From positions 558,001 through 622,000 of the forward strand of contig JBICHN010000002.1 in NCBI GenBank assembly GCA_043101845.1: DNA of 64,000 nucleotides, written 5' to 3'. The position numbers and the translations under genes were made by a program. This document shows, in pieces, positions 43,369 through 51,698 of this stretch. Every line of letters begins with the position of its first letter. The first letter of the stretch is position 1. The notes beneath the pieces were generated by a model. The model did not search any database and was not told the origin of the DNA. It saw nothing but the letters and a program-made list of their open reading frames with translations. The stretch is from JBICHN01 sp043101845. Lineage in GTDB: Bacteria; Planctomycetota; Phycisphaerae; Phycisphaerales; UBA5793.

Positions 43369-43406
43369 CTCTTGCGTTGATCTCGGTGGAACCGAGTGGG
43401 GAACCG

Positions 43407-43496
43407 TCAGAGGCGTCGCCGCGGATCGACCGCGCTCAGCTTCGAAAGTCGAAGCGATAGAGCGAGTGGACGGGTTGGAAGCATCAGACGATTCAT
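43407..43496 (-). CDS. Putative leucine leader peptide of leuS (29 codons)
   Basis: This is a short ORF between folC and leuS, with ATG at 43496 and TGA at 43407-43409. Eight of its 29 residues are leucine (positions 4, 6, 11, 13, 15, 17, 20 and 29), with Leu at every second residue from 11 to 17. The codons include CTT three times and CTA once, the less favoured ones in this GC-rich genome. The start is 15 nt after the folC stop; the ribosome site is weak (GAGCGG), so it may depend on re-initiation after folC. Codons 25-27 (CCGCGGCGA) can pair with TCGCC and GCGG of the downstream terminator, and so could act as antiterminator when a ribosome stalls on the Leu codons. Inference from sequence only. 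Confidence 0.6.
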   Translation of the reverse strand: MNRLMLPTRPLALSLRLSKLSAVDPRRRL

Positions 43497-43511
43497 GGCA
43501 GACCGCTCGGG

Positions 43512-44918
43512 TTATCGGTTCGATCGAAGTGTAGCTTGATCTCCCCGAGTGACGACCGCCGGCCGCGACGATTTCCCCGTCCGGGAGGAAAGGCGCTTCT
43601 TCGCCTCGCCGGCGAGGTAGAAACTTCCGGTCACGCAGACGAGGTCGTCCCGCGTCACGGCGCGGCGGGCAAGTTCAAAGGCTTCCATGAGCGTCGGCGC
43701 CGTCTGCGTCATCTTTCCGGAGAGCTCCACAAAGCGGCTCTTGAGGTCATCCGGGTCGGCGGCTCGGGGGTTGTTCCGCGCCTTGGTGAAGATGATCTTG
43801 TCAGCGCCCGTGGCGATGGCGCGGAGCATGCCGTCGATGTCCTTGTCCTGACCGCAGCCGAAGATGACAACGAGCGAGTCGTAGGGCACATGAGCGCCGA
43901 TCGCTCGAACGAGCGCTCGAATCGACTCTTCGTTGTGGGCGCCGTCAATGAGCACGCGCGGTTTCGTTCGGATGAGCTCCATGCGGCCTTCGAGTCGAGT
44001 CGTCGCGAGGCCCGCCTCGATCTGCTCGTGTGGGAGCTGGAACCCCCGGTTCCGGAGTGCGTCGACGATCGCAAGCGCCAGGCCGCAATTCATCGCCTGA
44101 TGCTCACCGAAGAGCGGCACCGCGACATGCTCGTATTCCGCATTCTTCGTCGTGACGCCGATTCGCGAGTGTGGGCCGAGATCCTTTGACGACTCGAAGC
44201 GCTGGCTGAACTCGAGGTCGGCGTCAAGCAGCTTCAACTCGCAGCCGACTTCCTCGGCGCGACGGCGGAGCGCTTCGACGACCTCAGGCTCCTGCGGCGT
44301 CGAGATCGCCGGGACGCCTCGTTTGAAGATGCCCGCCTTCTCGCGGGCAATCTCGGGCAGCGTGCGCCCCAGGATATGGGTGTGGTCGAATCCGATGCGG
44401 GTAATCCCGACGACTTCCGGCAGGATGACATTCGTGCAGTCGAGTCGCCCGCCGAGGCCGACTTCGATGATGGCGAGGTCCACCGCCGTCTTCGCGAAAT
44501 GGAGCAGACCCATGGCGGTGAGCAGTTCGAAGAAGTGGGGTCGGCCAAACTCCTCGGTGATCGCGTCCGCGGCGGTGGCGACGGCGCGGACGGATTCGGT
44601 GAGATCGCTCTCGCTGATTATCTCGCCGTTGACGCGAATGCGCTCACGCAGGTCAACAAGATGGGGGCTCGTAAACTCGCCCACGGCGAGTCCGCATCCG
44701 CGCGTCATTGCGCTCAGCATCGCGACGGTCGAGCCCTTGCCCTTGGTCCCCGCGATGTGCACAAGGCGCAGCGAATCCTGCGGACGGTCGAGACGCTCGA
44801 GCAGGGCCCTTGTCCGGTCAAGTTTGAAAGTCTCCTCGACCGATCGAATGACGCGCATGCGTTCGACATCTACATGGTCGTAGAGATACTTCAGCGCCGC
44901 TGAATATGACCTGATCAA
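43512..44918 (-). CDS. folC: Folylpolyglutamate/dihydrofolate synthase
   Basis: FolC adds glutamate to dihydropteroate and polyglutamylates folates. The 468-residue Mur-ligase-like enzyme has the P-loop HIAGTKGKGSTVAM, FTSPHLVDLRERI, HFFELLTAMGLLHF, EVGLGGRLDCTNV, GITRIGFDHTHILG and a C-terminal ligase domain with LIDGAHNEESI and CVTGSFYLAGE. I use a TTG at 44918, with GGAGAG just upstream, because it gives the usual N-terminus SYSAALKYLYDHVDVERM; upstream open sequence to 45053 lies in the divergent promoter region. It is followed after 15 nt by the leucine-rich leader ORF of leuS, so folC transcripts enter the leuS attenuator. Confidence 0.94.
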   Translation of the reverse strand: MIRSYSAALKYLYDHVDVERMRVIRSVEETFKLDRTRALLERLDRPQDSLRLVHIAGTKGKGSTVAMLSAMTRGCGLAVGEFTSPHLVDLRERIRVNGEIISESDLTESVRAVATAADAITEEFGRPHFFELLTAMGLLHFAKTAVDLAIIEVGLGGRLDCTNVILPEVVGITRIGFDHTHILGRTLPEIAREKAGIFKRGVPAISTPQEPEVVEALRRRAEEVGCELKLLDADLEFSQRFESSKDLGPHSRIGVTTKNAEYEHVAVPLFGEHQAMNCGLALAIVDALRNRGFQLPHEQIEAGLATTRLEGRMELIRTKPRVLIDGAHNEESIRALVRAIGAHVPYDSLVVIFGCGQDKDIDGMLRAIATGADKIIFTKARNNPRAADPDDLKSRFVELSGKMTQTAPTLMEAFELARRAVTRDDLVCVTGSFYLAGEAKKRLSSRTGKSSRPAVVTRGDQATLRSNR

Positions 44919-45034
44919 GAATCTCTCCGTCGGAGCCCCGCCCGGGACGACAGGCCCGCCGAAAAAGACGCGCCGGATGGGACTACCGTAGACTACGCCC
45001 GGCCAATTCGTCAAGGAATCGTTCAGGACATGCG

Positions 45035-45059
45035 GCGTGAACGCCGAAGGCATTCACGC
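45035..45059. repeat. Inverted repeat in the folC/LOG divergent region
   Basis: GCGTGAA and TTCACGC form 7-bp arms 11 nt apart, 59 bp before the LOG-family ATG. A second overlapping hairpin, GGCG-TGAA-CGCC, shares the left arm. It could be an operator or leader hairpin; no regulator is implied by the neighbours. Confidence 0.35.
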
Positions 45060-45117
45060 GCGATCGAGAATCAGCCGAGATTCTCACGGAAGCGTAGAGA
45101 GAGAAGAGCAGAGGCAT

Positions 45118-45918
45118 ATGAGCGATCGACTGCTGCGGGAGAACCTTTCGTACGACGCGTGGCGTGTGCTCCGCATCGTCGGCGAGTTCGTCGAAGGCTT
45201 CGACACGATGGCGCCCATCCAGCGCGCCGCATCGGTGTTCGGATCCGCCCGGACGCCGCGCGATCATGAGATGTACAAAGCGGCCGAGGAGTGCGGTCGC
45301 CTCCTCGCGAAGCATGACATCGCGGTGATCACCGGGGGTGGTCCGGGCATCATGGAAGCCGCGAACAAGGGCGCCTTCGACGCCGAGGGTGTCAGCGTCG
45401 GTCTGAACATCAGCCTGCCCATGGAGCAGGCGCCGAATCCGTACCAGACGCATGAGCTTACCTTCGAGTACTTCTTCGCGCGCAAGGTCATGTTCGTGAA
45501 GTACGCCCGCGGGTTCATCTGCTTTCCCGGCGGGTTTGGCACGATGGATGAGTTCTTCGAGGCGCTCACCCTCATTCAGACGCTCAAGATCGTGCCGTTT
45601 CCCATTGTCTGCTATGGCTCGAAGTACTGGTCCGGGCTCATCGACTGGATGCGGACCTCGTTCCTGAAAGACTTCACGACGATTGACGACGACGATCTCA
45701 AGCTCTTCACATTGACGGATGATGTGGAAGAGGCCGTCGACATCGTCCACCGATTCATCCTCGGCGAACGCGAAGCGGCGGAAAACCTTCCCCGGTTCGC
45801 GGGGCCCGAAGGAGAGAAGACCGCCGAAGGGACGCGTGTCGGTATCAACCCCCACAAGCGCCACCGCCAGCAGCCGCACCCGACTCCGGCGCGGCCGAAG
45901 CGCAAGCGGCCCGATTGA
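45118..45918 (+). CDS. LOG-family phosphoribohydrolase-like protein
   Basis: The 266-residue protein has the Rossmann-like LOG ('Lonely guy') fold with both signature motifs: TGGGPGIMEAANKGAF and PGGFGTMDEFFE. LOG enzymes split nucleoside 5'-monophosphates into base and ribose 5-phosphate; in plants this activates cytokinin, while in most bacteria the role is nucleotide turnover. The N-terminal 40 residues and a C-terminal His/Arg/Pro-rich tail of about 35 residues are outside the core. The ATG at 45118 has GAGG a few bases upstream. It is divergent from folC. Confidence 0.88.
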   Translation: MSDRLLRENLSYDAWRVLRIVGEFVEGFDTMAPIQRAASVFGSARTPRDHEMYKAAEECGRLLAKHDIAVITGGGPGIMEAANKGAFDAEGVSVGLNISLPMEQAPNPYQTHELTFEYFFARKVMFVKYARGFICFPGGFGTMDEFFEALTLIQTLKIVPFPIVCYGSKYWSGLIDWMRTSFLKDFTTIDDDDLKLFTLTDDVEEAVDIVHRFILGEREAAENLPRFAGPEGEKTAEGTRVGINPHKRHRQQPHPTPARPKRKRPD

Positions 45919-45993
45919 GCGATCTTCTTCACCGTCGAGATCGAATTCGTTATACTCGCGGCCTGAGCTCGCTCCCGCACAGGCGCCGAAGCC

Positions 45994-47529
45994 ATGCAGG
46001 TACAACGGATTCTTACGACCATCGTCACCTTGACGCTCGTCGCAGTTCGTGTGGCGGCTCAGGGCACAACAGTCGTCGTTCCGGACGGAGAATCGCCGAC
46101 CGCGATCGCGGAACGGGCGCCGGATCGGGTCGTCGAACTGCCCGCGTTCGTCCGAATCGAAGATCTGAAGGTGAGCGAATCCTCCGGTGATGCGGTAGCG
46201 CAAGTTTCGTACCGGCGGCTGAACCTCTGGCCGGTTCTCGTCCATTACTGGCCCGAGCTCGTCATCGCTGCGCTTTCATTGCTGGCGATTGTGGCGATCA
46301 TCCGTGCGGCCCGAGAGGGCCGACAGCTCATCGGCGTGCCATACTGTCGTCAATGCGGGTACCACCTGCAGGGACTGCCCTCGGCCACACGATGTCCGGA
46401 GTGTGGCGGTTCGGTCAACAAGAAGACGAAGCGGGTCCGCCAGCGCTTTCGAAAACGGCGCGTCGCGTGGATTGTCGCCCTTGTCGCGACGCCGGTGAGT
46501 CTTGTCTGGTTTCGAGGTTCGCTTCCCCGGCAACTGGACGCGAAGAGTTGGTTCGACTGGCCATCCGAAACCGCCTTCCGGCTGGTGGCGAAGCATCTCA
46601 GAGACACGGCGTTTGCCAGCAACGCCCTTCCTCACGCCTCGGTCGAATTCGCATTCATCCGCCTCGATCCGGTGAGCGGCCGATTCGACTCAACACGGCA
46701 TGCCCCGGGAACGGAGCGAGTGGTCGCCTGGGCCGTCAGCAGGGATGGCGCCCGGCTGGCGGGAATCCCCCGGATGTCCGGCGACGGATTTGTGTGGGAC
46801 ATCGCTGCGCGGCGTGAGTGGCGTCGCTTCGAGGTTGCGCAGGACTCGCCGCGGAGCGACATCGAGATCGGATTCTCCGCGGATGGCGGGAGCATCTGGT
46901 GTATCGGTAGCTCACCGTTCATTCAGCGGATCGACGCGACAACGGGTCGTGTGCTCGAGCGCCGCGATGTGTCAGGCGTCACGACACGAGGTCTCTTCTG
47001 GTCCGCCGAGTTGGTCGGGTCCCGAGACTTCCTCCTGTCGCAACCGATGGGTCGGCATGTCCTGATCGATCTAACCTCGGGCGAGTGGTTCGGCCCTCAA
47101 GTCGACGGCGGGCGCCTTCTGTTGACAGCCGACCACGAGCACCTCGTGTGGTGCGCGAATCGGCTCGACGCGGCGCCGGTGCTCCGGTCACGATGGGATC
47201 GACTCTCGGGCGAGGCCATGTTCCACATACGCGACTTTGCGGAGTTCCCTGCGACGACATCAGACAAATACTGGATCGACGCGATCGCGCTGGATCCGCC
47301 CGTGGCGTTCATCTCGTCGCATCCATCGACGGCCAGGCAGGGTAACTTCAGCATGTACCTGCTTCGATTCGGACCCGACCAATCGGCCGTTCTTCTCATC
47401 CCTGCCAGCGGTGGCGAACGAACCGGCGTCATCGCGCCGGACAGTTCATGGGGCATGCTCTGGGGAAACCAGTCGGCCCATCCAGACCACGGAGTGATTG
47501 AGATCTTCGACTTGTCGACTGCGAACTGA
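45994..47529 (+). CDS. Zinc-ribbon membrane protein with C-terminal propeller-like region (paralogue 3)
   Basis: The 511-residue protein starts with a signal peptide or anchor (ILTTIVTLTLVAVRVAAQG). A short extracytoplasmic part and a membrane helix (PELVIAALSLLAIVAIIRAA) follow, then a zinc ribbon CRQCGYHLQG...CPECGG (residues about 110-133), a basic stretch, a second helix (VAWIVALVATPVSLVWF), and about 330 residues of repeated beta strands with SRDGARLAG and SADGGSIW blades like a WD40/beta-propeller. The ribbon is of the same type as in the proteins at 7998 and 10447. TATACT about 45 nt upstream is a candidate promoter element. The function is unknown; the topology suggests a ribbon between two membrane helices. 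Confidence 0.65.
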   Translation: MQVQRILTTIVTLTLVAVRVAAQGTTVVVPDGESPTAIAERAPDRVVELPAFVRIEDLKVSESSGDAVAQVSYRRLNLWPVLVHYWPELVIAALSLLAIVAIIRAAREGRQLIGVPYCRQCGYHLQGLPSATRCPECGGSVNKKTKRVRQRFRKRRVAWIVALVATPVSLVWFRGSLPRQLDAKSWFDWPSETAFRLVAKHLRDTAFASNALPHASVEFAFIRLDPVSGRFDSTRHAPGTERVVAWAVSRDGARLAGIPRMSGDGFVWDIAARREWRRFEVAQDSPRSDIEIGFSADGGSIWCIGSSPFIQRIDATTGRVLERRDVSGVTTRGLFWSAELVGSRDFLLSQPMGRHVLIDLTSGEWFGPQVDGGRLLLTADHEHLVWCANRLDAAPVLRSRWDRLSGEAMFHIRDFAEFPATTSDKYWIDAIALDPPVAFISSHPSTARQGNFSMYLLRFGPDQSAVLLIPASGGERTGVIAPDSSWGMLWGNQSAHPDHGVIEIFDLSTAN

Positions 47530-47546
47530 GCGGCGTCGCCCGCGCC

Positions 47547-48809
47547 TCATTCAAGCCCGATTCGAATGGCGCCGCTGACCGCAGGCGTCGTGAAGATCGT
47601 CGGCGATGTCTCGTAACGGGCGCGGAAGCCTGCGGTCAGGTGGTTCGTGACAGTCGGAACGGCGTCCGGCCGAACGAGCGCAATGACGCAACCGCCGAAG
47701 CCACCCCCAGTCATGCGGGCGCCGAACACGCCACGATCCTTTCCGGTGATCGATTCGCTGAATTCGCCCGCGAGATCGACGAGCGCATCGAGTTCGGGGC
47801 ACGAGACTTCGTAGGCGTCGCGCAGCGAATCATGACTCTCGAACATGCGCGTTCCGAACCGTACGAGGTCGCCGCCCCGCAGCGCTTCCACCGCGTCGAG
47901 CGTGCGACGGTTCTCCTGCACCACATGACGAGCGCGGCGGACGAGCATCCCTTCGACTTGCGGCGCCGCGCGGTCCAGCATCGCCTCGTCCACATCCCGA
48001 AGCGATTCGATCTTCTCGCCCAGCGCCTCACTGATCGCGCTCACCGCGGCGGCGCACTGGCGTCGTCGCTCGGCGTAGTCGTTCTCCGCGAGAGCATGGC
48101 GAACATTCGTATCCGCGATCAGGAGGACCGCCTCGTCGGCGGGCGGCAGCGGCGCATAGTCGATCTCATGTGAGCGGCAGTCGATCAGCATCGCGTGACC
48201 CGCCCGGCCGAGCGATGAAATGAGCTGATCCATAAGGCCGCATGGCACGCCGGCGAAAATGTGCTCCGCGACCTGGCACATTTGCGCCTTCTCAATCGGG
48301 TCCACCTCGAGGTTCGCCGCCTGCTCGAAGAGCGTCATCGCTGCGACCTCGAGCGCCGCGCTGCTGCTCAGGCCGGCGCCGATCGGCACGCTGCTCGTGA
48401 ACGCCGCCTCGAGGTTCACGAGTTCATCGCCTCGGCGCTGGAGCATTCGCGCGGGCCCGAGGATGTAGTTTGCCCACAACGCGTCGACCTGGTTCACCGG
48501 CTCGGTCAGATCGACGCCGATCGCCTCGTCGAAGTCGAGACTCACGATTGTGGACAGGGGCTCGATTCCGCTCGTCGTCGACCCCGCGTTCGGGTCGAGT
48601 TCGTCAAACGGGGCGCCGACCGCGACGACCCATCGATCGATGGCGACCGGCAGAACGAAGCCGTCGTTGTAGTCGGTGTGTTCGCCGATCAGATTCACAC
48701 GGCCGGGCGCTGCGGCGGCAAGCGTGGGCTCGCGTTCAAATCGTGTCGCAAATGCGGTCCGCGCGCCATCGAGAAGCGGATGCACGCTGTCGGGGATCGA
48801 ATCGAGCAT
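47547..48809 (-). CDS. galK: Galactokinase
   Basis: GalK phosphorylates galactose at C1. The 420-residue GHMP kinase has the galactokinase signature GRVNLIGEHTDYNDGFVLP, the ATP-binding motif PIGAGLSSSAALEVAAM, the catalytic-Asp region GLMDQLIS, and the third motif RMTGGGFGGCVIAL. No galT, galE or sugar transporter is nearby, so Leloir pathway partners must be elsewhere. The start is taken at MLDSIPDSV (48809); four extra codons from 48821 are possible. Its start is only about 30 bp from that of the divergent MATE gene, leaving little room for two normal promoters. Confidence 0.95.
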   Translation of the reverse strand: MLDSIPDSVHPLLDGARTAFATRFEREPTLAAAAPGRVNLIGEHTDYNDGFVLPVAIDRWVVAVGAPFDELDPNAGSTTSGIEPLSTIVSLDFDEAIGVDLTEPVNQVDALWANYILGPARMLQRRGDELVNLEAAFTSSVPIGAGLSSSAALEVAAMTLFEQAANLEVDPIEKAQMCQVAEHIFAGVPCGLMDQLISSLGRAGHAMLIDCRSHEIDYAPLPPADEAVLLIADTNVRHALAENDYAERRRQCAAAVSAISEALGEKIESLRDVDEAMLDRAAPQVEGMLVRRARHVVQENRRTLDAVEALRGGDLVRFGTRMFESHDSLRDAYEVSCPELDALVDLAGEFSESITGKDRGVFGARMTGGGFGGCVIALVRPDAVPTVTNHLTAGFRARYETSPTIFTTPAVSGAIRIGLE

Positions 48810-48838
48810 GGGCCTGAGCAAAGGTCTTCGTCACGGCG

Positions 48839-50371
48839 ATGTCAACCGCCGCGCCGGCTACGATGCGTGAGCCGCGCCCGCCCTCGCGCGTCCCCACCGA
48901 CGGAATCGAGATCGAAGTCGTGAACGCCTCCCCATCGAACGCCCAGGCGCCGGGGCCCGGACCTTCGCCGCTCGCCGAACTGTGGACGGTCGCGTGGCCC
49001 ACGGTCCTCACCATGACGAGCTTCACGCTCATGCAGTTCATCGATGCGCTCATGGTGAGCGCCATCGGTCCGACGGAGCTCGCCGCCCAGGGGAACGGCG
49101 GGATCGCGGCGTTCGTGCCCATCGCCTTCGTGATGGGCGCCCTCATGCTCACAAATACTTTCGTCAGCCAGAATCTCGGCGCCGGCCGTCCCGAGCGAGG
49201 CGTGAAGTACGCATGGGCGGCGTTGTGGATGAGCGTGATCGCGTGGATCACGCTCATCCCGTATGGCCTCGCGTTGCCCCTCATCTTCAACGCGCTCCAC
49301 GACGAGCGACTCGCTCGACTCGAAACGGTCTACGGCCAGATTCTCCTGTTCTGCTGCGTGGTCAATCTGTCGAGCCGCGGTCTCAGCCATTACTTCTACG
49401 GAATGCATCGCCCGAAGGTGATCTTCGTCGCGACGATCGTGGGCAACCTCGCCAACATCGCGGCGAACTACGCGCTGATCTTCGGCAAGTTCGGATTCCC
49501 TGCTCTCGGCCTCACCGGCGCGGCGTGGGGTACGGTGTTCGGTACGGCAATCGAGTTCATCATCCCGTTCGCGGTCTTCATCGGACCGATGAACCGCGAG
49601 TTCGGCACGCGCCGCCAGTGGCGACTCGATTGGAAGCCGATTCGCGACCTCATCCGGCTCGGCTGGCCGAAGTCGCTGCAGTTCGGAAACGAGATGGTGT
49701 GCTGGACGATCCTGACCGTCGTTCTCGTCGGGATGTTTGGTGAGGTGCACATCGCGGCGGGCTGGATCGCGCTCCGGTACATGCATCTGAGCTTCATGCC
49801 GGCCGTCGGGCTCTCCGTCGCCGTGACGGCCGTCGTCGGCCGGTACATCGGCGCGGGTGACGCCGACACCGCGGCGGCCCGCGCGGGGCTCGGGGTCCGG
49901 ATGGCCGTCCTGTACATGGGCGCCTGCGCCCTCGTCTTCGTCGTGTTCCGCGAGGAACTCGTACGAGTGTTCCTCGCGCTCAATCCGGACGAGCGACCGG
50001 GCGTCGAGAAGATGGAAGCTGAAGTCCTCGCCATCGGATCGCGCATCCTGATCTGCGCCGCCGTGTTTCAGGTTTTCGACGCGATCGCGATTACGCTCTC
50101 GGGCGCGCTGAACGGCGCCGGCGACACGGTCTGGCCGGGCGTCGCGACGATCTGCTCGAGCTGGGTCTTCGTGGTCGGCGTCGGCGGCGCCCTGGCGCTC
50201 TATGCGCCGCAACTCGAGTCACTCGGGCCCTGGATCGGCGCCGCGCTGTTCATCATCGCCCTCTCGATCCTCCTCGCCGGGCGCTGGCGCTCCGGAAAGT
50301 GGCGTTCGATCAAGCTGCTCGAACCGGAGGACGATCCGTTGAACCTCGACGCGGCGACCGGTGCGGTCTGA
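48839..50371 (+). CDS. MATE-family multidrug/metabolite efflux transporter
   Basis: The 510-residue protein has 12 predicted helices in two similar halves. FTLMQFIDALMVSAIGPTELAAQG is the MATE first-helix region, GLSHYFYGMHRPKVI and GLTGAAWGTVFGTAIEF mark the middle, and LSGALNGAGDTVWPGVATI the conserved late motif. MATE proteins exchange Na+ or H+ for drugs or metabolites. The first 45 residues are proline-rich and cytoplasmic; ATG at 48839 or 48863 could be the start. mutY begins 18 nt after its stop on the same strand. Confidence 0.9.
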   Translation: MSTAAPATMREPRPPSRVPTDGIEIEVVNASPSNAQAPGPGPSPLAELWTVAWPTVLTMTSFTLMQFIDALMVSAIGPTELAAQGNGGIAAFVPIAFVMGALMLTNTFVSQNLGAGRPERGVKYAWAALWMSVIAWITLIPYGLALPLIFNALHDERLARLETVYGQILLFCCVVNLSSRGLSHYFYGMHRPKVIFVATIVGNLANIAANYALIFGKFGFPALGLTGAAWGTVFGTAIEFIIPFAVFIGPMNREFGTRRQWRLDWKPIRDLIRLGWPKSLQFGNEMVCWTILTVVLVGMFGEVHIAAGWIALRYMHLSFMPAVGLSVAVTAVVGRYIGAGDADTAAARAGLGVRMAVLYMGACALVFVVFREELVRVFLALNPDERPGVEKMEAEVLAIGSRILICAAVFQVFDAIAITLSGALNGAGDTVWPGVATICSSWVFVVGVGGALALYAPQLESLGPWIGAALFIIALSILLAGRWRSGKWRSIKLLEPEDDPLNLDAATGAV

Positions 50372-50375
50372 ACCT

Positions 50376-50381
50376 TAAGAT
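50376..50381 (+). promoter_or_regulatory. -10-like hexamer before mutY
   Basis: TAAGAT lies 8 nt before the mutY ATG, between the MATE stop and mutY, with no Shine-Dalgarno sequence. It is a weak candidate; co-transcription with the MATE gene is equally possible. Confidence 0.25.
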
Positions 50382-50389
50382 GCGGGCTC

Positions 50390-51523
50390 ATGTCGCCACG
50401 AATGCCACAACAAGACGAACTGGCGCCTCGGACCGCGCGGCGTCTCGCCGGTGCGCTCGAACGATGGTTCAAGGACGCGCAGCGCGACCTGCCCTGGCGA
50501 GCGCCGGTCCGATCTCTGCGTGAACGGGGCTACCGCGCCCTCGTCGCCGAAGCGATGCTCCAGCAGACCCAGGTCGTCCGTGTCGCGGAACGGTTCGTGC
50601 GCTTCATCGAGCGCTTCCCCTCGGTCGAGACGCTCGCCCAGGCGGACGAGCAGGAGGTGCTCGCCGAGTGGCAGGGGCTAGGGTACTACCGAAGAGCGCG
50701 AAATCTCCACGCCGCGGCACGGATGATCGTCAAAGAGTACGGCGGCGCGGTTCCCCGTGAAGTTGACGAGCTTCGCACCCTTCCCGGCGTCGGGCCATAC
50801 ACCGCGGGAGCGATCGCGTCGATCGCCTATGGAGTGCGCACGCCGCTCGTCGACGGAAATGTGCAGCGCGTCGCGGCGCGACTGATCGCCATCGACGCCT
50901 CACTCGACTCTCCGGAACTCCGTCGGGCCTCGTGGTCATTGGCGGGCTCGATCGTTGAAGTCACCGAGGCGCCCGGAGTATTGAACCAGGCGCTCATGGA
51001 GCTCGGCTCTACGGTGTGCACGCCACGCTCGCCAAAGTGCGGCCGATGTCCGGTGGCGTCGTGGTGTCGGGCGCGCCAGGCCGGGGTCGTCGATTCAATT
51101 CCGCGTCCGAAGTCACGGACGCCAAAGGAGAGTGTTCACGCCGCTTCCGTCGTGGTCCATCGCCGCGGCCGAATCGTTCTCGCGCGGCGACCTTCGTCGG
51201 GATTGTGGTCGAACATGTGGGAGGCGCCGGGCCTGGAACAAGAAGAACCGGCCGGAGCGCCGGAGGTGCGCCGCCTTCTCGAGTCGAAGTACGGGCTGCA
51301 GGAAGCGTCTCTCCAAGAGCGAGGCGACTTCGTCCATCACACGAGCCATCGCACGCTCATCTTCTCCGTCTGGTCGGCCGAATCCCCGCGTGGTCGCCTG
51401 CGATTTGGCGAATGGGTCGCCGCGTCTTCACTGTCGTCGTACCCGATTTCAAACGCGCATCGGCGCGCTCTTCAAATCGGTTTGGGACCTCTTGCGAAGC
51501 GATTCCTCACTGCGTCCGGATAA
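50390..51523 (+). CDS. mutY: A/G-specific adenine glycosylase
   Basis: MutY removes adenine mispaired with 8-oxoguanine. The 377-residue protein has the helix-hairpin-helix glycosylase core with catalytic Glu54 in ALVAEAMLQQTQVVR, the hairpin LPGVGPYTAGAIAS, catalytic Asp155 in LVDGNVQRV, and the 4Fe-4S ligands in CTPRSPKCGRCPVASWC (C-x6-C-x2-C-x5-C; the first Cys follows LGSTV). The C-terminal domain is the NUDIX-like 8-oxoG reader (RIVLARRPSSGLWSNMWEAPG). Length is normal. It is another oxidative-damage gene in the window, with ferritin and the ligase cassette 20 kb away. Confidence 0.96.
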   Translation: MSPRMPQQDELAPRTARRLAGALERWFKDAQRDLPWRAPVRSLRERGYRALVAEAMLQQTQVVRVAERFVRFIERFPSVETLAQADEQEVLAEWQGLGYYRRARNLHAAARMIVKEYGGAVPREVDELRTLPGVGPYTAGAIASIAYGVRTPLVDGNVQRVAARLIAIDASLDSPELRRASWSLAGSIVEVTEAPGVLNQALMELGSTVCTPRSPKCGRCPVASWCRARQAGVVDSIPRPKSRTPKESVHAASVVVHRRGRIVLARRPSSGLWSNMWEAPGLEQEEPAGAPEVRRLLESKYGLQEASLQERGDFVHHTSHRTLIFSVWSAESPRGRLRFGEWVAASSLSSYPISNAHRRALQIGLGPLAKRFLTASG

Positions 51524-51587
51524 CCGCCGCAAACCTACCAAACTGCGAACGCGTTCGAAATCTTTTCAAGGATAAGTCTTGGGGAGC

Positions 51588-51615
51588 TTGACGATCCCGG
51601 CCCTAGCATCACAAT
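51588..51615 (+). promoter_or_regulatory. Candidate promoter of exported-protein gene 1
   Basis: TTGACG, a 16-bp spacer and CACAAT lie about 84 bp before the ATG of the gene at 51699. The same spacer length is used by the candidate promoter of the paralogous gene. Confidence 0.4.
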
Positions 51616-51698
51616 AGATTGACGCACTCAGGCGACAATCCTCGGGCTGGTGTGGGCTGGCTCGTGTATCGGGGAGAGAAACAGTAGAGGGAGAGATC

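Noticed and set aside
43339..43511. T-box riboswitch before leuS
   Set aside because: The gap is too short for a T-box and lacks the stem I / antiterminator T-box sequence; the leader-peptide model fits better.
48842..50212. 456-codon frame antisense to the MATE gene
   Set aside because: Charged, repetitive translation typical of an antisense shadow of a hydrophobic membrane protein.
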